Below, one piece after another: positions 18,007 to 27,385 of a stretch of 64,000 nucleotides of DNA. Within the stretch, counting starts at the first letter, position 1, and each line of letters opens with the position of its first letter. The DNA comes from Candidatus Poribacteria bacterium. GTDB taxonomy: Bacteria > Poribacteria > WGA-4E > UBA9662. A program made the translations under genes and the position numbers. Below the pieces are notes generated by a model. That model worked only from the letters and a program-made list of their open reading frames with translations, ran no database searches and had not been told where the DNA came from. The DNA is taken from positions 1 through 64,000 of the forward strand of contig JASMLX010000005.1 in assembly GCA_030748495.1 (NCBI GenBank). Reading direction: 5' to 3'.

Positions 18007-18038
18007 TCTTCAGCTTAACCTGGAGTTGCGCAAAAATC

Positions 18039-18070
18039 CCTTTAGGTGAATCCTACCTGAAGGTTTTTTT
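18039..18070 (+). terminator. Rho-independent terminator
   Basis: Stem CCTTTAGGT / ACCTGAAGG (18039-18063, one T-G pair, seven-base loop) followed by seven T. It lies 33 bases after the stop of the decayed surface-protein gene and remains well formed. Confidence 0.8.
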
Positions 18071-18834
18071 GTTTTATCAGCTTTATGCCATCTACTTAGA
18101 TCGTGGTGACCGGTTTCTCAATTTTATGTGACGGATTCGAAATACCGTAGTGGGGGGAGTCATGATCCCTGTCAGCAATTTTCTCCACTTTATTCTCCTG
18201 TTCTAAATTCTACCTCTATTTTCTGGTCTGGATGAGCTGTTATTATGCGCCCTATCAGCGTGTGTAATACTGCTTTTCGTGTCTTCTCATCTCGTTGCAA
18301 CTCTAATCTCAATAGCTGTCTAAAGGTCGATAGCTCGATAGAACCTCTGTGCTTCAACTGCGACAACTGTTCAAGGCAATGACTCAGTTACCATTTTTTA
18401 TAGAATTAATCTTGACTGAATGTGTACCGTGTGATATATCACATTCGAAAGTCTTGCCCCAGACCGATCGCCTAAAAAACGAGACGCTAGCGTGAAACCG
18501 GTGGTTGTGCCTAGAGAGAGCCCCGTTTTGCTTGAGTGCGAAGTGATTATAGCAGGCGTGGGCACAAGCTGGTTCTCAGACACTCGTGCATGATGGACAA
18601 TGGATCCCGTCAATGGGTCCATTTTCAGCTCGATTCTGTTACTCCTCCAACATCTTGGATAAAAAAGAAAATCAAAAAATATAGCTACAAAACCGAAACA
18701 TCTTCAGATGCGGCTTAGACTTAGACTAATTGCAGTATCTTCTGCTTAATCTAACCGACCGAATCCAGCAGTTACTTCAATGTATCCACCTTTGGTTAAA
18801 AGCTATAGATTCCAAGCTAACTTAACCTGTTAAA
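18071..18834. other. Gene-free stretch with a 14-base palindrome
   Basis: About 760 bases without a supportable gene. It holds the perfect palindrome TGTGATATATCACA at 18430-18443, which looks like a transcription-factor site. Short frames on both strands have no family match. The end leads into the recurring element upstream of the symporter gene. Confidence 0.45.
18430..18443. promoter_or_regulatory. Palindrome TGTGATATATCACA, possible regulator site
   Basis: A perfect 14-base palindrome. It resembles a CRP/FNR-type site, but the half-sites TGTGA and TCACA are four bases apart rather than the usual six. It is 420 bases from the next gene start, so its target is unclear. Confidence 0.3.
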
Positions 18835-18848
18835 TTTTGTCGTGTAGT
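18835..18848 (+). repeat. Recurring upstream element, copy 3 (core only)
   Basis: TTTTGTCGTGTAGT, identical to 5273-5286 and followed in both by a (C/G)AAAT. It lies 17 bases before the symporter start codon, so it would fall in the promoter or leader of that gene. Confidence 0.45.
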
Positions 18849-18865
18849 GAAATGTACAATATAAA

Positions 18866-20977
18866 ATGAGCCATTTTATTTATCAGTATGTCATAGGGTT
18901 GACTGTATTCGGTATCGGGTTATTCTACGCTTTTAAACAAGGGTATATCGGAATTTCCAGTGGCAAGTTCCGAAACCTTCTGGTGCTGTTGGTAACATTC
19001 CTGTTCTTCTTTGCCCTTCATGGCCATCTACAATTTGCACCGATGTCTGAGTTGGATGCTGTACCTTACACCGGACAGGAAACCAGAAAATCCGCTTTGG
19101 GAACCCCTCTGGATTATGGGATTATGGTCGTTTACTTCGTCATCATCCTGATTGTTGGCACCAGATTTAGCCGCAGACAGAAAACCTTAAAAGACTTTTT
19201 CTTCGGAGGTCAACGGTTCTCGTGGTGGCTCATTACCTTCAGTTTGCTGGCAACAACTATCGGTTCCTACAGCTTTGTCAAATATAGCCGTGTTGCCTAT
19301 GCCTACGGGTTAGGTAGCAGCCAAACCTATTCCAATGACTGGATGTGGCTGCCATTACTCTTATTTGGCTGGCTCCCTATCATGTATTTTTCCCGGCTAA
19401 CCTCTATTCCTGAATACTTTGAGCAGCGGTTTGACCGACAGGTGCGCGGGTGGGTAACCGCCTTCATCTTAATTTACCTAATCGGCTACGTCGGCGTAAA
19501 CCTGTTCACTATGGGGAAGGTGCTAAACATTCTGCTAGGATGGCCGATCCTAACATCCGCAGTTCTGGTGGCGGCAATATCTGCGGTCTATGTTACGGCC
19601 GGCGGACAGACCAGCGTGATTATGACAGATCTCTTTCAAGGAGTGATGCTGCTCGCAACAGGGATACTTATACTATTTCTAGGGATTAATCATCTCGGTG
19701 GGCTGGAACAATTCTGGGGACATCTTCCTCGTGCGCACCGCTTGGCTTTTCCTAACTTTAATTCAGATCCATCCTTCCCAAGTGTCGGTATATTTTGGCA
19801 AGATGGCATGGCCAATACAGCCATGTTCTTTTTTTTAAACCAAGGATTTGCCATGAGGTTCATGTCAGCGAAATCGCTAATGGATGGCAGAAAATCCATA
19901 TTGGTAGTGGTACTGGTTTTGATGCCAATCGCGGCAGTTGTGGTTGCCTCGGGTGGATGGGTAGCAAAAGCACTGGTTCATGCAGGAATGTTACCGCCAA
20001 ATATCAGAGCAGATGAAGCCTTCTTTGTTGCCTCCGAGTTCTTAAGTAAGCCGGGCGTTTTCGGACTAATCCTGGCAACCATGACAGCAGCATTGATGTC
20101 GACGGTAGACACACTTATCACAGCCATCGCAGCCATTGTAGTTAATGATATATATCAGCCGCTATTTGATCCCGATGCATCCGAGAAGAAACTTTTAAAA
20201 GTTGCCCGCTGGAGTTCGGTATCGGTCACGTTGCTGGGTGTACTTCTGGTTCCGGTCTTTATGTCTTTCAAAACAATTTACGAAGCTCACGGTGCCTTTA
20301 CCGCTGCTGTCACCCCACCTTTAGTCGTCGCCCTTTTGCTTAGTGTTTTTTGGCGTCGTTATACTCGGAAAGCCGCTTTATTTACCCTGGTCGGTGGAAT
20401 GGGAGCAATCGTCTTTTCACTGTTTTTACCGGAAATTATCAGCCCTTTTGCCCATGGCGTACCGATGAAGTCATCTGGGAGCAGTATCTTTTCTGGTATG
20501 AGCCAGTATAAATTTATGCGTGCTTTTTATGGCTTGTCTATCAGTACCGTAATTGGATTTATCACCACTTTTTTCACCTCTCCAGAACCGTTTGAGAAGC
20601 AAAATGGATACGTGTGGGGAACAATTGAAAAGGCATTGGAACGGTATAAAGGATCTGCCGGCCAAGAACGAGAAAGCCAATTCGATTCTGCTTTACCGGT
20701 AATCTCAGATGAAGAAATAACCAGAACGGGTGCACATCAACTACCGTTTGTGTCTATATCCCAGTCACTAGCAGATGCGCTCAATGCCAAAACATCCGAT
20801 CTCGTTTACATCTCTGATAGTCGATGGTGGTTAGGTGGCTTAAATTCAACCCATGCAATTATCGAACGGATTGAACCCAGTAACCAAAACTTAATTCTTC
20901 TCGGTCAGGATATACACACCCAAATAGTTGCTAAAAACCGAGCGAAAATACCACTGCGAATCGAAAGGCTATACTGA
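18866..20977 (+). CDS. Sodium:solute symporter (SSS family)
   Basis: A 703-residue transporter of the SLC5/SSS family, moving a sugar, sugar acid or similar solute with sodium. An N-terminal two-helix extension precedes the core, which begins LDYGIMVVYFVIILIVGTRF with the family's DFFFGGQRFSWW segment. It continues through SIPEYFEQRFD, the GGQTSVIMTDLFQGVMLL signature, and the LMSTVDTLITAIAAIVVNDIY segment typical of TM8. A C-terminal soluble part of about 130 residues ends the protein. No ribosome binding site is obvious before the ATG. A terminator follows at 21033. Nearby sugar-handling genes suggest a carbohydrate substrate, but this is inference. Confidence 0.93.
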   Translation: MSHFIYQYVIGLTVFGIGLFYAFKQGYIGISSGKFRNLLVLLVTFLFFFALHGHLQFAPMSELDAVPYTGQETRKSALGTPLDYGIMVVYFVIILIVGTRFSRRQKTLKDFFFGGQRFSWWLITFSLLATTIGSYSFVKYSRVAYAYGLGSSQTYSNDWMWLPLLLFGWLPIMYFSRLTSIPEYFEQRFDRQVRGWVTAFILIYLIGYVGVNLFTMGKVLNILLGWPILTSAVLVAAISAVYVTAGGQTSVIMTDLFQGVMLLATGILILFLGINHLGGLEQFWGHLPRAHRLAFPNFNSDPSFPSVGIFWQDGMANTAMFFFLNQGFAMRFMSAKSLMDGRKSILVVVLVLMPIAAVVVASGGWVAKALVHAGMLPPNIRADEAFFVASEFLSKPGVFGLILATMTAALMSTVDTLITAIAAIVVNDIYQPLFDPDASEKKLLKVARWSSVSVTLLGVLLVPVFMSFKTIYEAHGAFTAAVTPPLVVALLLSVFWRRYTRKAALFTLVGGMGAIVFSLFLPEIISPFAHGVPMKSSGSSIFSGMSQYKFMRAFYGLSISTVIGFITTFFTSPEPFEKQNGYVWGTIEKALERYKGSAGQERESQFDSALPVISDEEITRTGAHQLPFVSISQSLADALNAKTSDLVYISDSRWWLGGLNSTHAIIERIEPSNQNLILLGQDIHTQIVAKNRAKIPLRIERLY

Positions 20978-21032
20978 TCTATTTTGAGTTCAAACTCACA
21001 ATCTGTGCGAAATGTGGGAAAGAAGAACAACC

Positions 21033-21062
21033 AAGGCAAGCATTAACAGGCTCGCCTTTTTT
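21033..21062 (+). terminator. Rho-independent terminator after the symporter
   Basis: AAGGCaAGC and GGCTcGCCTT form the stem (one internal mismatch) around an A-rich loop, followed by a run of six T. It lies 55 bases after the symporter stop. Confidence 0.75.
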
Positions 21063-21458
21063 GTTTCGAGGATTCAAGTCGGATCAGAATCAAACGACAA
21101 TTATAGTATCTTCTAAACTTCCTTCTTGTGTAAGGTGGGTCAATTTCTTCGACTCACCTTCTTTTTTACCCCAACCTACATTTAAAATCTCGAATCTAAC
21201 CTGCGGATTGACAGTTGCAGCGATATTCTTATAGGTGCTTGAATCTGCACATTGACTTTAGCTGCGAATTCTACTCTTGCCACATCTCTCATTTACCGCT
21301 CTGCTATTGAGACCTGTTTTGCCCCCAAGGAGCTTTATAGCCATGTTTTTTTAGTTTTCAATGGCGGCTGCTCAGCTAAGTAGTTTAATCCTGGCTTGGT
21401 TCCAATTCAATTGAACTTGCAATAACTTTTGTCATGATGTATTCTCCATTTTAGGCTT
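21063..21458. other. Gene-free stretch before the dioxygenase promoter region
   Basis: About 400 bases in which I see no gene, RNA or repeat that can be supported. The regulatory-looking inverted repeat and recurring element begin just after it. Confidence 0.4.
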
Positions 21459-21497
21459 CAAATGAGTTGGGACGTAACCCCTACCATAACTCATTTG
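21459..21497. promoter_or_regulatory. Inverted repeat upstream of the dioxygenase gene
   Basis: CAAATGAGTT (21459-21468) and its exact complement AACTCATTTG (21488-21497) are separated by 19 bases. The right arm overlaps the recurring element. The pair could be an operator or an RNA hairpin in front of the promoter. Confidence 0.4.
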
Positions 21498-21546
21498 AGG
21501 CTGTTTCTACATGATTTTGTTGTGTCGTGAGAAACTTTTTATAAAG
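21486..21546 (+). promoter_or_regulatory. Recurring upstream element, copy 2, with likely promoter
   Basis: Shares its ordered blocks with 5236-5316. Within it TTGTTG (21517-21522), a 17-base spacer and TATAAA (21540-21545) make a plausible sigma-70-type promoter 20 bases before the dioxygenase ATG. Confidence 0.45.
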
Positions 21547-21565
21547 AAACTCGGGAGCCAAAGAA

Positions 21566-22393
21566 ATGCAAGCAGAAGATTACCAGTTTTTTCAAACCCA
21601 CGGCTACGTGTCTTTGGGTAAAATTTTTACCGACGATGAGGTCCAGTATTTCTTAGATGCTTTCGATCGGGATCGAGCGAACTATCCAAGCTACTGGTAT
21701 AAGTTTGGGCATCACCAAACCATCAATTGCGATAGCTTGGCCAGCGCCCCGGAATTCGACCAACTCATCCGTCATCCCGAGGTGATGGCCCCCTTACAGA
21801 CCCTGATGGGTGGTCCCGTCTGTTTTTCGGAGATTTGCATTCGACATATGGCGCCTTATGATGGCCAACCCAACCAGGGCTGGCATCGAGATCGTCCACA
21901 CTGGTTTGACCACCCGTTGCGAATGGACTATATCCAACTGATGGTCTACCTGGCTGATGTGGATCAAATGACCCACTGTTTTTCGATTTCGCCTGAAGGA
22001 ATTGACCAGGAGGTGCTGGGGATAGAAGAACAGTTAGATCGGGCTAATGGACTCGACTTACACGGACCGGCTGGCACTGCTATTTTGTTCAATGTTGCGG
22101 TCCTACATACAGCGACCACCCGAATTACCCAACGGGAACGAAAGACGGTGCAGATCTACTACGGCCATAGAGATCGACCCTTTTTAAGTAACGACTCGAT
22201 AATGCCGCCTGCACTGTGTCTTGATCATCCTGATCCGGAAGTGCGTGCCTTTTACGGTGTATTGAACGATAAAACACGAACTTATCTGGAGAGAACAAAA
22301 GTTGAGAATACGGATATGAGGCAAGAACTGAGTGTGGAGGAGATGGGGGAAATTCTGTACCAGATCGATATCGAAAACAGGAAACGGCATTAA
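21566..22393 (+). CDS. Phytanoyl-CoA dioxygenase (PhyH)-family oxygenase
   Basis: A 275-residue non-haem Fe(II)/2-oxoglutarate-dependent oxygenase. The metal triad is visible as His107 and Asp109 in GWHRD and His181 in VLHTATTRIT, with a 2-oxoglutarate-binding Arg at about 190-192 (QRERKTVQIYYGH). The N-terminus FFQTHGYVSLGKIFTDDEV is standard for the family. It hydroxylates an unknown, probably small, substrate in the cytoplasm. A GGGAG lies ten bases before the ATG. Such enzymes are greatly expanded in Poribacteria-like genomes. It stands alone, with dapB 270 bases downstream. Confidence 0.92.
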   Translation: MQAEDYQFFQTHGYVSLGKIFTDDEVQYFLDAFDRDRANYPSYWYKFGHHQTINCDSLASAPEFDQLIRHPEVMAPLQTLMGGPVCFSEICIRHMAPYDGQPNQGWHRDRPHWFDHPLRMDYIQLMVYLADVDQMTHCFSISPEGIDQEVLGIEEQLDRANGLDLHGPAGTAILFNVAVLHTATTRITQRERKTVQIYYGHRDRPFLSNDSIMPPALCLDHPDPEVRAFYGVLNDKTRTYLERTKVENTDMRQELSVEEMGEILYQIDIENRKRH

Positions 22394-22660
22394 TTCAGAT
22401 GACATTAGTTCAGATAATGTGGCCTGAAACACACAGCTATCGTTAGAACTGCAATTGCGACTAGACAAGATATGCATCCCTGATTAGAAGGTCAGTAGTT
22501 TGGTAGAGGTGCGTACTGTCTACTTTGGCTGGCCTTGTTAGCTCCGATCTCAGCTCGGTTGGGAAAAGCGTGCTGACCGGAGGGTGGCAGTTTTGGTTAA
22601 ATCAAATTGGTGAAATGATTACGTTAAGAAAATTGTAAGTGAAGGAGAAATTGAGATATT

Positions 22661-23488
22661 ATGAGTAGTCCGAATATCAGGATTATTATTTGCGGGGCTT
22701 TTGGGCAGATGGGAAAAATGCTGATCCGGCTGGTAGATCAGCAAGAAGACATGGTACTGGCTGGCGCAGTCGACGCACCCAACCATCCAGATCTGGGTCA
22801 GGATGCTGGCGAGAATGCGGGTGTTGGGAGGCTAGGTATACCGGTTGTCAGCGACTTGACCAAAGTAATTGAGGATGGCGATGTAGTGATCGAATTTTCA
22901 GCCCCGGTACCGACTGTAGAACACCTTCGTCAGGTGGCGGAAGCCAACCGGGAACTGGGTCAAAAAGCGATGGTAATTGGTACCACCGGATCAAGCGAAG
23001 AACAATTGCAAGAGATTAGTGATCTGGCCCAACAGGTACCGTGCCTGATGTCGCCCAATATGAGCCTCGGTGTCAATGTCCTCTTAAAAGCCGTTCACCT
23101 GGTGGCCAAGGCCCTGGGTGACGATTACGATGTAGAGGTCCTCGAAGCCCACCATAACATCAAGAAAGATGCGCCCAGTGGAACGGCTATCCGTATCGCC
23201 GAGGTCTTGGCCGATGCACTGGATCGGGATCTACAACAGACCGGTGTTTACGGACGAGAGGGCATGGTTGGAGCAAGAACGAAGAAAGAGATCGGCATTC
23301 ACGCTATCCGCGGTGGTGACATCGTTGGCGATCATACCATTCTCTTTGCTGGAACCGGGGAACGGTTGGAGGTCACACACCGCGCTCATAGCCGGGAATC
23401 GTTTGCCGGCGGTGCTATTCGTGCCGCCCGCTGGGTGATCAATGCCCCGAACGGACTGCACGATATCAGTCAGGTTCTGGGTTTATAG
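22661..23488 (+). CDS. dapB: 4-hydroxy-tetrahydrodipicolinate reductase (DapB)
   Basis: Lysine/meso-diaminopimelate pathway enzyme that reduces hydroxytetrahydrodipicolinate with NAD(P)H. The nucleotide-binding loop is IICGAFGQMGKML. GTTGSSEEQL, the SPNMSLGVN segment and the active-site motif EAHHNIKKDAPSGTA (catalytic His and Lys) are all present, as are IRGGDIVGDHT and ESFAGGAIRAARW at the C-terminus. Length of 275 is normal. An AAGGAG lies upstream of the ATG. The meso-DAP-type DNPR motif in MurE at 55.6-57.1 kb fits its product's use in peptidoglycan. It converges on the amidohydrolase gene with a short hairpin spanning both stop codons. Confidence 0.97.
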   Translation: MSSPNIRIIICGAFGQMGKMLIRLVDQQEDMVLAGAVDAPNHPDLGQDAGENAGVGRLGIPVVSDLTKVIEDGDVVIEFSAPVPTVEHLRQVAEANRELGQKAMVIGTTGSSEEQLQEISDLAQQVPCLMSPNMSLGVNVLLKAVHLVAKALGDDYDVEVLEAHHNIKKDAPSGTAIRIAEVLADALDRDLQQTGVYGREGMVGARTKKEIGIHAIRGGDIVGDHTILFAGTGERLEVTHRAHSRESFAGGAIRAARWVINAPNGLHDISQVLGL

Positions 23489-23502
23489 CCGTTGACAACC
23501 GG

Positions 23503-24345
23503 CTAGGCGTAGACCGTCAATCGGTCGGGCATTTGCGGATTGTGCGCCCATAGCTCTTCCGGATCATAAATCCTGGGCGTCTGAATTGCCTCGTCCGGCA
23601 GTTGCCAGTCAGGGTTGTAGTGCTGGATCAGTGGAACGATATTCCGATAGGCAATTCGATCTTTCAGATCTTCTGAACAACCGGCTTCCTCGATAATTCG
23701 CTGCAGAAAGCGATAGTCGTAGTAAGGCAGATCAGCCCCAAAGATAATTCGGTCTTGCCCTACCTTATTGGCTAAAGCGGTGAAATCCCATTCAGAGTCT
23801 CTGGCATCTGGATACTGAACCACCTCGAACCAGATATTATCAAAGCGGGCGAAGTTGTCAGTTGCGTAAGTGCTGGCATGAACGATAAACTGGGCCGTCG
23901 GAAACATCCGTGCGATATCAGCCATCAGTCGGTCGTGCAGGTGTAGGTTGCACAATCCGCCACGAGCGGCTGCCGCTTCAATGAAGGGGATGGCATCTTC
24001 CCGAACTGGAGGATGGCCAACGATACCGACCAGTCCCAGTTCGCTCATTGCTCTTTCTACCTCCTCGATCCCACGTTGGCCAAATCGAGGCTCAATCAAG
24101 GCTAATCCAATAGGAAATCGATCTGGGAATGCCTGTCCGGCACGAGCAATAACGGCGTTTTGATCCCAGATATCATCGACGCCTCGGGTGATTAGGCTGC
24201 CAACTGCCGTCGGCATGGAGATCGCCGCATAGATGTTGGTTTCAGCAAAGCGAGACAAGCACATAGCCGTATTTTGCCCCACGGGCGGAACACGGTTAAT
24301 GGTAAGTCCAATGTGGTTATGACAATCGATATAAGGTCTCATCAT
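23503..24345 (-). CDS. Amidohydrolase-superfamily metal-dependent hydrolase
   Basis: About 280 residues of the TIM-barrel 'amidohydrolase 2' family (decarboxylase or lactonase-like). The N-terminal metal motif is YIDCHNHIG (HxH). GIVGHPPVRED, NLHLHDRL with a metal-binding His, IVHAS and the terminal RIIFGADLPYYDYRF (metal Asp) are the other family segments. The start is set at the ATG at 24345 because AAAGGAAAC stands directly in front; the next ATG at 24342 is equally possible, and one at 24360 lies before that site. Substrate unknown; a sugar-lactone or aromatic-acid role is possible. Confidence 0.85.
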   Translation of the reverse strand: MMRPYIDCHNHIGLTINRVPPVGQNTAMCLSRFAETNIYAAISMPTAVGSLITRGVDDIWDQNAVIARAGQAFPDRFPIGLALIEPRFGQRGIEEVERAMSELGLVGIVGHPPVREDAIPFIEAAAARGGLCNLHLHDRLMADIARMFPTAQFIVHASTYATDNFARFDNIWFEVVQYPDARDSEWDFTALANKVGQDRIIFGADLPYYDYRFLQRIIEEAGCSEDLKDRIAYRNIVPLIQHYNPDWQLPDEAIQTPRIYDPEELWAHNPQMPDRLTVYA

Positions 24346-24371
24346 GTTTCCTTTAAACACAGATCAGATCT

Positions 24372-24680
24372 TCAGATGCTGATTTGTGGATCTCGTTTAA
24401 GTAACTTATGCACTTTGGTAGGGTTCAGATCTTCGGTGTATGGTATCTCAACAAAACCTTTGTCATCAAAACGCATCACCTAGCTGATTTTACCATTTTT
24501 CCATTTGGCATCACCTTGGATTTTACTATCGTTTTGGGTTAGGGAATCGTCTTTGACATCATTGCCCTTTCCCCTACCAAAAGAAAAATATAATACAGCC
24601 GAATTGTCAACCGCTTTTCCGGAATGACAAAATACCATAACCAGAATTGTGATCGATAAAAAAGATGTTCGCATTATCAT
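24372..24680 (-). pseudogene. Broken N-terminus of a secreted LamG-domain protein
   Basis: Minus-strand reading with a signal peptide (MRTSFLSITILVMVFCHSGKA) followed by the start of a LamG/concanavalin-like domain: VLYFSFGRGKGNDVKDDSLT, DAKWKNGKIS, an in-frame TAG, then FDDKGFVEIPYTEDLNPTK. Family members continue for hundreds of residues after EIPYTEDLNP; here the frame leaves the family and stops at 24372. Both the premature stop and the loss of the body show a decayed gene. The match to the family's usual opening (LYFSFDEGKG..VKDLSGNGNDG) is by eye. Confidence 0.75.
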
Positions 24681-25087
24681 TGATGAGTTCTCTTTCCCAT
24701 GGAAATTTATGGGTTCTTGATTCGAGTGTCAAGCGTAGCCGGGCAGAGGTTGAGAAAATACCATCACAGGTGTCTTAGAGTCAAGGCATTTGCGGGGGCG
24801 GTGACTCAAGTGTTCTCGTAACAAAAAAATACTTCGCCGTTGCGTTTGTCTGGTGCAACTACAACCGATGAAGATTGATGTGTTTTCAATGCTAGTTTGA
24901 AAGTTGGCCGAAGTTTTTCTATCCGGCTTCGATTTAAACCAGTTTATGAACGGATAAGATGAGAAGAAGGATGGTGAAGTTGAGTCTAGGTAAGCATTCC
25001 TAATCGTGATCCAGGTCGTTAATGATTACAACCAAATGTAAATTATCGCTAAATGAAATCAAGTCTAATATAATCGTGGTTCAAATC
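24681..25087. other. Gene-free stretch before the second sulfatase
   Basis: About 400 bases with no gene, RNA or repeat that I can support. AT content rises towards the right end, where the promoter candidate lies. Confidence 0.4.
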
Positions 25088-25116
25088 TTGACTCTAGTTT
25101 TCTGTTAAGCTAAATT
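25088..25116 (+). promoter_or_regulatory. Predicted promoter for the second sulfatase
   Basis: TTGACT at 25088-25093, a 17-base spacer and TAAATT at 25111-25116, about 110 bases before the sulfatase start. Confidence 0.4.
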
Positions 25117-25227
25117 ATACAAATGTATAGGTGGATTAAAAACTAACAAAAGCCCCATCTCTAGTGACAATTACTACTGTCATCCAAGGCCAGCTTACAA
25201 ACCACCAGTATAAAAAAAGGAGAGCCC

Positions 25228-26601
25228 ATGGACCGTCCCAATATTTTACTATTGATGACTGATCAACAACGAGGGGATTGCCTGGGGATAGATGGACATC
25301 CCGTGCTCCAGACGCCTTATCTGGACGAAATTGCATCGCACGGCATCCGTTTTCGTCGAGGTTACAGTGCCTGTCCAGTCTGTGTCCCCGCTCGTCGTAC
25401 TTTAATGACAGGACAAAAAGCCAGTTCACACGGCGTTTTCATGAACCACCACGCACTTCTGGATGGTCCCACCCTGCCCGGTGGACTAGCCAAAGAAGGC
25501 TATCAAACACACCTGGTGGGTAAACTGCACCTATCCCCTCCCCGCAAACTCTACGGCTTTAACTCCTCGGACTGGTCGGATAGTCCCAGACCGGACCCAG
25601 TTTTGGATGATTATGAGCGTTTTCTAATCAGCCAAGGGGTGACACAACCTAGAGCAGGTCTGGCCCATGGTGCCAGTGTTAACGGATACCCAGCCCGTCC
25701 CTTTCATCTAGAGGAACGGTTTCATTTCAGTAACTGGTGTGCTGACCGTGCCCTCAACTTTCTGGAGAGACGAGATCCGACAGTGCCCTTCTTTTTGAAA
25801 GTTAGCTTCCATCAGCCGCACCAACCGCTGACCCCACCAGCCGTTTACTTCGATCGGTATCTGCAGATGGATCTACCGGAACCCATCGTAGGGGATTGGG
25901 CTAAAGTGTTCGATCAACCACAACGTGGACTACCCGTTAATGCCTGGCGGGTTAATCTGGAGGCGGCGGTTCAAAAACAGATGCAAGCCGGGTATTACGG
26001 CTGTATTAACCATATCGATGATCAAATCGGTCGGATTATGGAGGTGTTGCCGAAAAATACCGTAGTGATCTTTGTCTCTGACCACGGCGAAATGTTGGGT
26101 GACCATCAGTGGATTCGAAAACGAAATGCTTTTGAAGCCTCGGCTCGAGTGCCATTTTTAATCCGGTTCCCGTCCAACCTGGGAATTAAGCAGGAAAAAG
26201 TACTGGATCATCCGGTGGAATTGATGGATATTATGCCCACCTGTTTAGAGTTAGCTGGGGTCGATATTCCAGATAGTGTCAATGGTCGAAGCCTATTACC
26301 GATTATCGAAAATCCGGCAGCTGATTGGCGGGGATATGTACATGGAGAATGTGCTCAAATCCCAACCCTCAATAGTGGGATGCAATACTTGACAAACGGT
26401 AAAATGAAATATATCTGGTATCCTGGTACCGGCGGGGAACACTATTTTGACCTGACCAATGATCCGAATGAGATGATCAACCTGGCTTCAGATCCAGCAC
26501 ACCGAGATGAGAGGGACTACTGGCGTTCAACCTTGATAGGTGAGTTGAGCGGACGAGCAGAAGGCTTCACCGATGGCAAGCAATTACGAACCTTAGTTTG
26601 A
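25228..26601 (+). CDS. Arylsulfatase-type sulfatase (formylglycine type)
   Basis: A 457-residue type I sulfatase. The metal strand NILLLMTDQQRGD is followed by the modification motif CVPAR at Cys52, which should be converted to formylglycine. FVSDHGEMLGDH and the KVSFHQPHQPLTPP segment match the family. RBS AAAGGAG lies five bases before the ATG. It is clearly related to the sulfatase at 6419-7888 (same order of HxxH and SDHGEMLGDH motifs) and is likely an ancient paralogue. No signal peptide is seen. Substrate probably a sulfated glycan unit. Confidence 0.93.
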   Translation: MDRPNILLLMTDQQRGDCLGIDGHPVLQTPYLDEIASHGIRFRRGYSACPVCVPARRTLMTGQKASSHGVFMNHHALLDGPTLPGGLAKEGYQTHLVGKLHLSPPRKLYGFNSSDWSDSPRPDPVLDDYERFLISQGVTQPRAGLAHGASVNGYPARPFHLEERFHFSNWCADRALNFLERRDPTVPFFLKVSFHQPHQPLTPPAVYFDRYLQMDLPEPIVGDWAKVFDQPQRGLPVNAWRVNLEAAVQKQMQAGYYGCINHIDDQIGRIMEVLPKNTVVIFVSDHGEMLGDHQWIRKRNAFEASARVPFLIRFPSNLGIKQEKVLDHPVELMDIMPTCLELAGVDIPDSVNGRSLLPIIENPAADWRGYVHGECAQIPTLNSGMQYLTNGKMKYIWYPGTGGEHYFDLTNDPNEMINLASDPAHRDERDYWRSTLIGELSGRAEGFTDGKQLRTLV

Positions 26602-26920
26602 GAAACTATAACCTGCTCAGATATATTCCAAACGATCGTTATTGCTCACTCAACAAAGAATTAGGAATTCACAGCTGATGGTGGCAATTATGGAGGAGAT
26701 TCCTATCAGCCATTTAATTCGCCGTGAATTAAATTCATGGATATCCAAAGGTCAGAAAAGGTTAAATAACAGTTCAACTGTCATTCCAATGATCTTTTTC
26801 TAGGCGGGAATCCAGAAAGTAGATGCTAACGTCGAAGGTTCGGACAACTAGATTGAAATTCGACGCCACTCTGTGGCAAAATATATCCAAATTAACCTCG
26901 TATTTTTACTTGTCACAGAG
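26602..26920. other. Intergenic stretch with a GTCATTCC...GGGAATCCAG motif
   Basis: No gene is seen. At 26780-26815 the spacing GTCATTCC ... GCGGGAATCCAG resembles a common dispersed repeat known from many bacteria, here degenerate. It cannot be confirmed from one copy. Confidence 0.3.
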
Positions 26921-27385
26921 ATGGAAAAGGTAACCGTCACCACCAAACCCAACGGCGCGGGTCGAAACTGGTTAGAGATAGGTCACTTTAAAGATGACGA
27001 TTTTGGTCGTTCTAACTGGATTAAAAAGGGCGATCCAAATCAAGATCGGCACCTGAAAGTTGATCGGCAACATTCAGATCGAGGAGACACGCTTGACTGG
27101 GTAATTCTGATTCCGGAAACCTATCCGTGGACGATCGTCAAAGTCAGCTACGATCGCCTTAATCCACGTAGCTACGAAGTTCTGTGGCCGCTAGCGGATC
27201 AGGTAGAAACAACAGAGGGTGCCAGTTACGTTAGCAGTCCACTACCAATTCCCACACAGCAACCCCCACTTGCTCAAGATTCGAAAACTGAAGCCGAAAA
27301 GATTGAACAGGTCTACCAACTAGCTAAAGGGAACGACGAACTAATTAGGTTGTTGAATCAGTTGCTCCCTCGATCACCAGAGTAA
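26921..27385 (+). CDS. Hypothetical protein with acidic, glutamine-rich C-terminus
   Basis: About 154 residues starting MEKVTVTTKPNGAGRNWLE. The front part is a compact, probably beta-rich domain containing KVDRQHSDRGDTLDWVILIP. A Pro/Gln linker follows, and a short helical end (AEKIEQVYQLAKGNDELIRLLNQ) suggests a coiled coil. No family is recognised. The start is uncertain because no ribosome binding site is visible; a GTG at 26873 would add 16 residues. Its last 41 bases overlap the end of rsmI on the other strand. Confidence 0.5.
   Translation: MEKVTVTTKPNGAGRNWLEIGHFKDDDFGRSNWIKKGDPNQDRHLKVDRQHSDRGDTLDWVILIPETYPWTIVKVSYDRLNPRSYEVLWPLADQVETTEGASYVSSPLPIPTQQPPLAQDSKTEAEKIEQVYQLAKGNDELIRLLNQLLPRSPE

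Noticed and set aside
18430-18443. CRP binding site
   Set aside because: Half-sites are four rather than six bases apart and no gene start is near; kept only as an unassigned palindrome.
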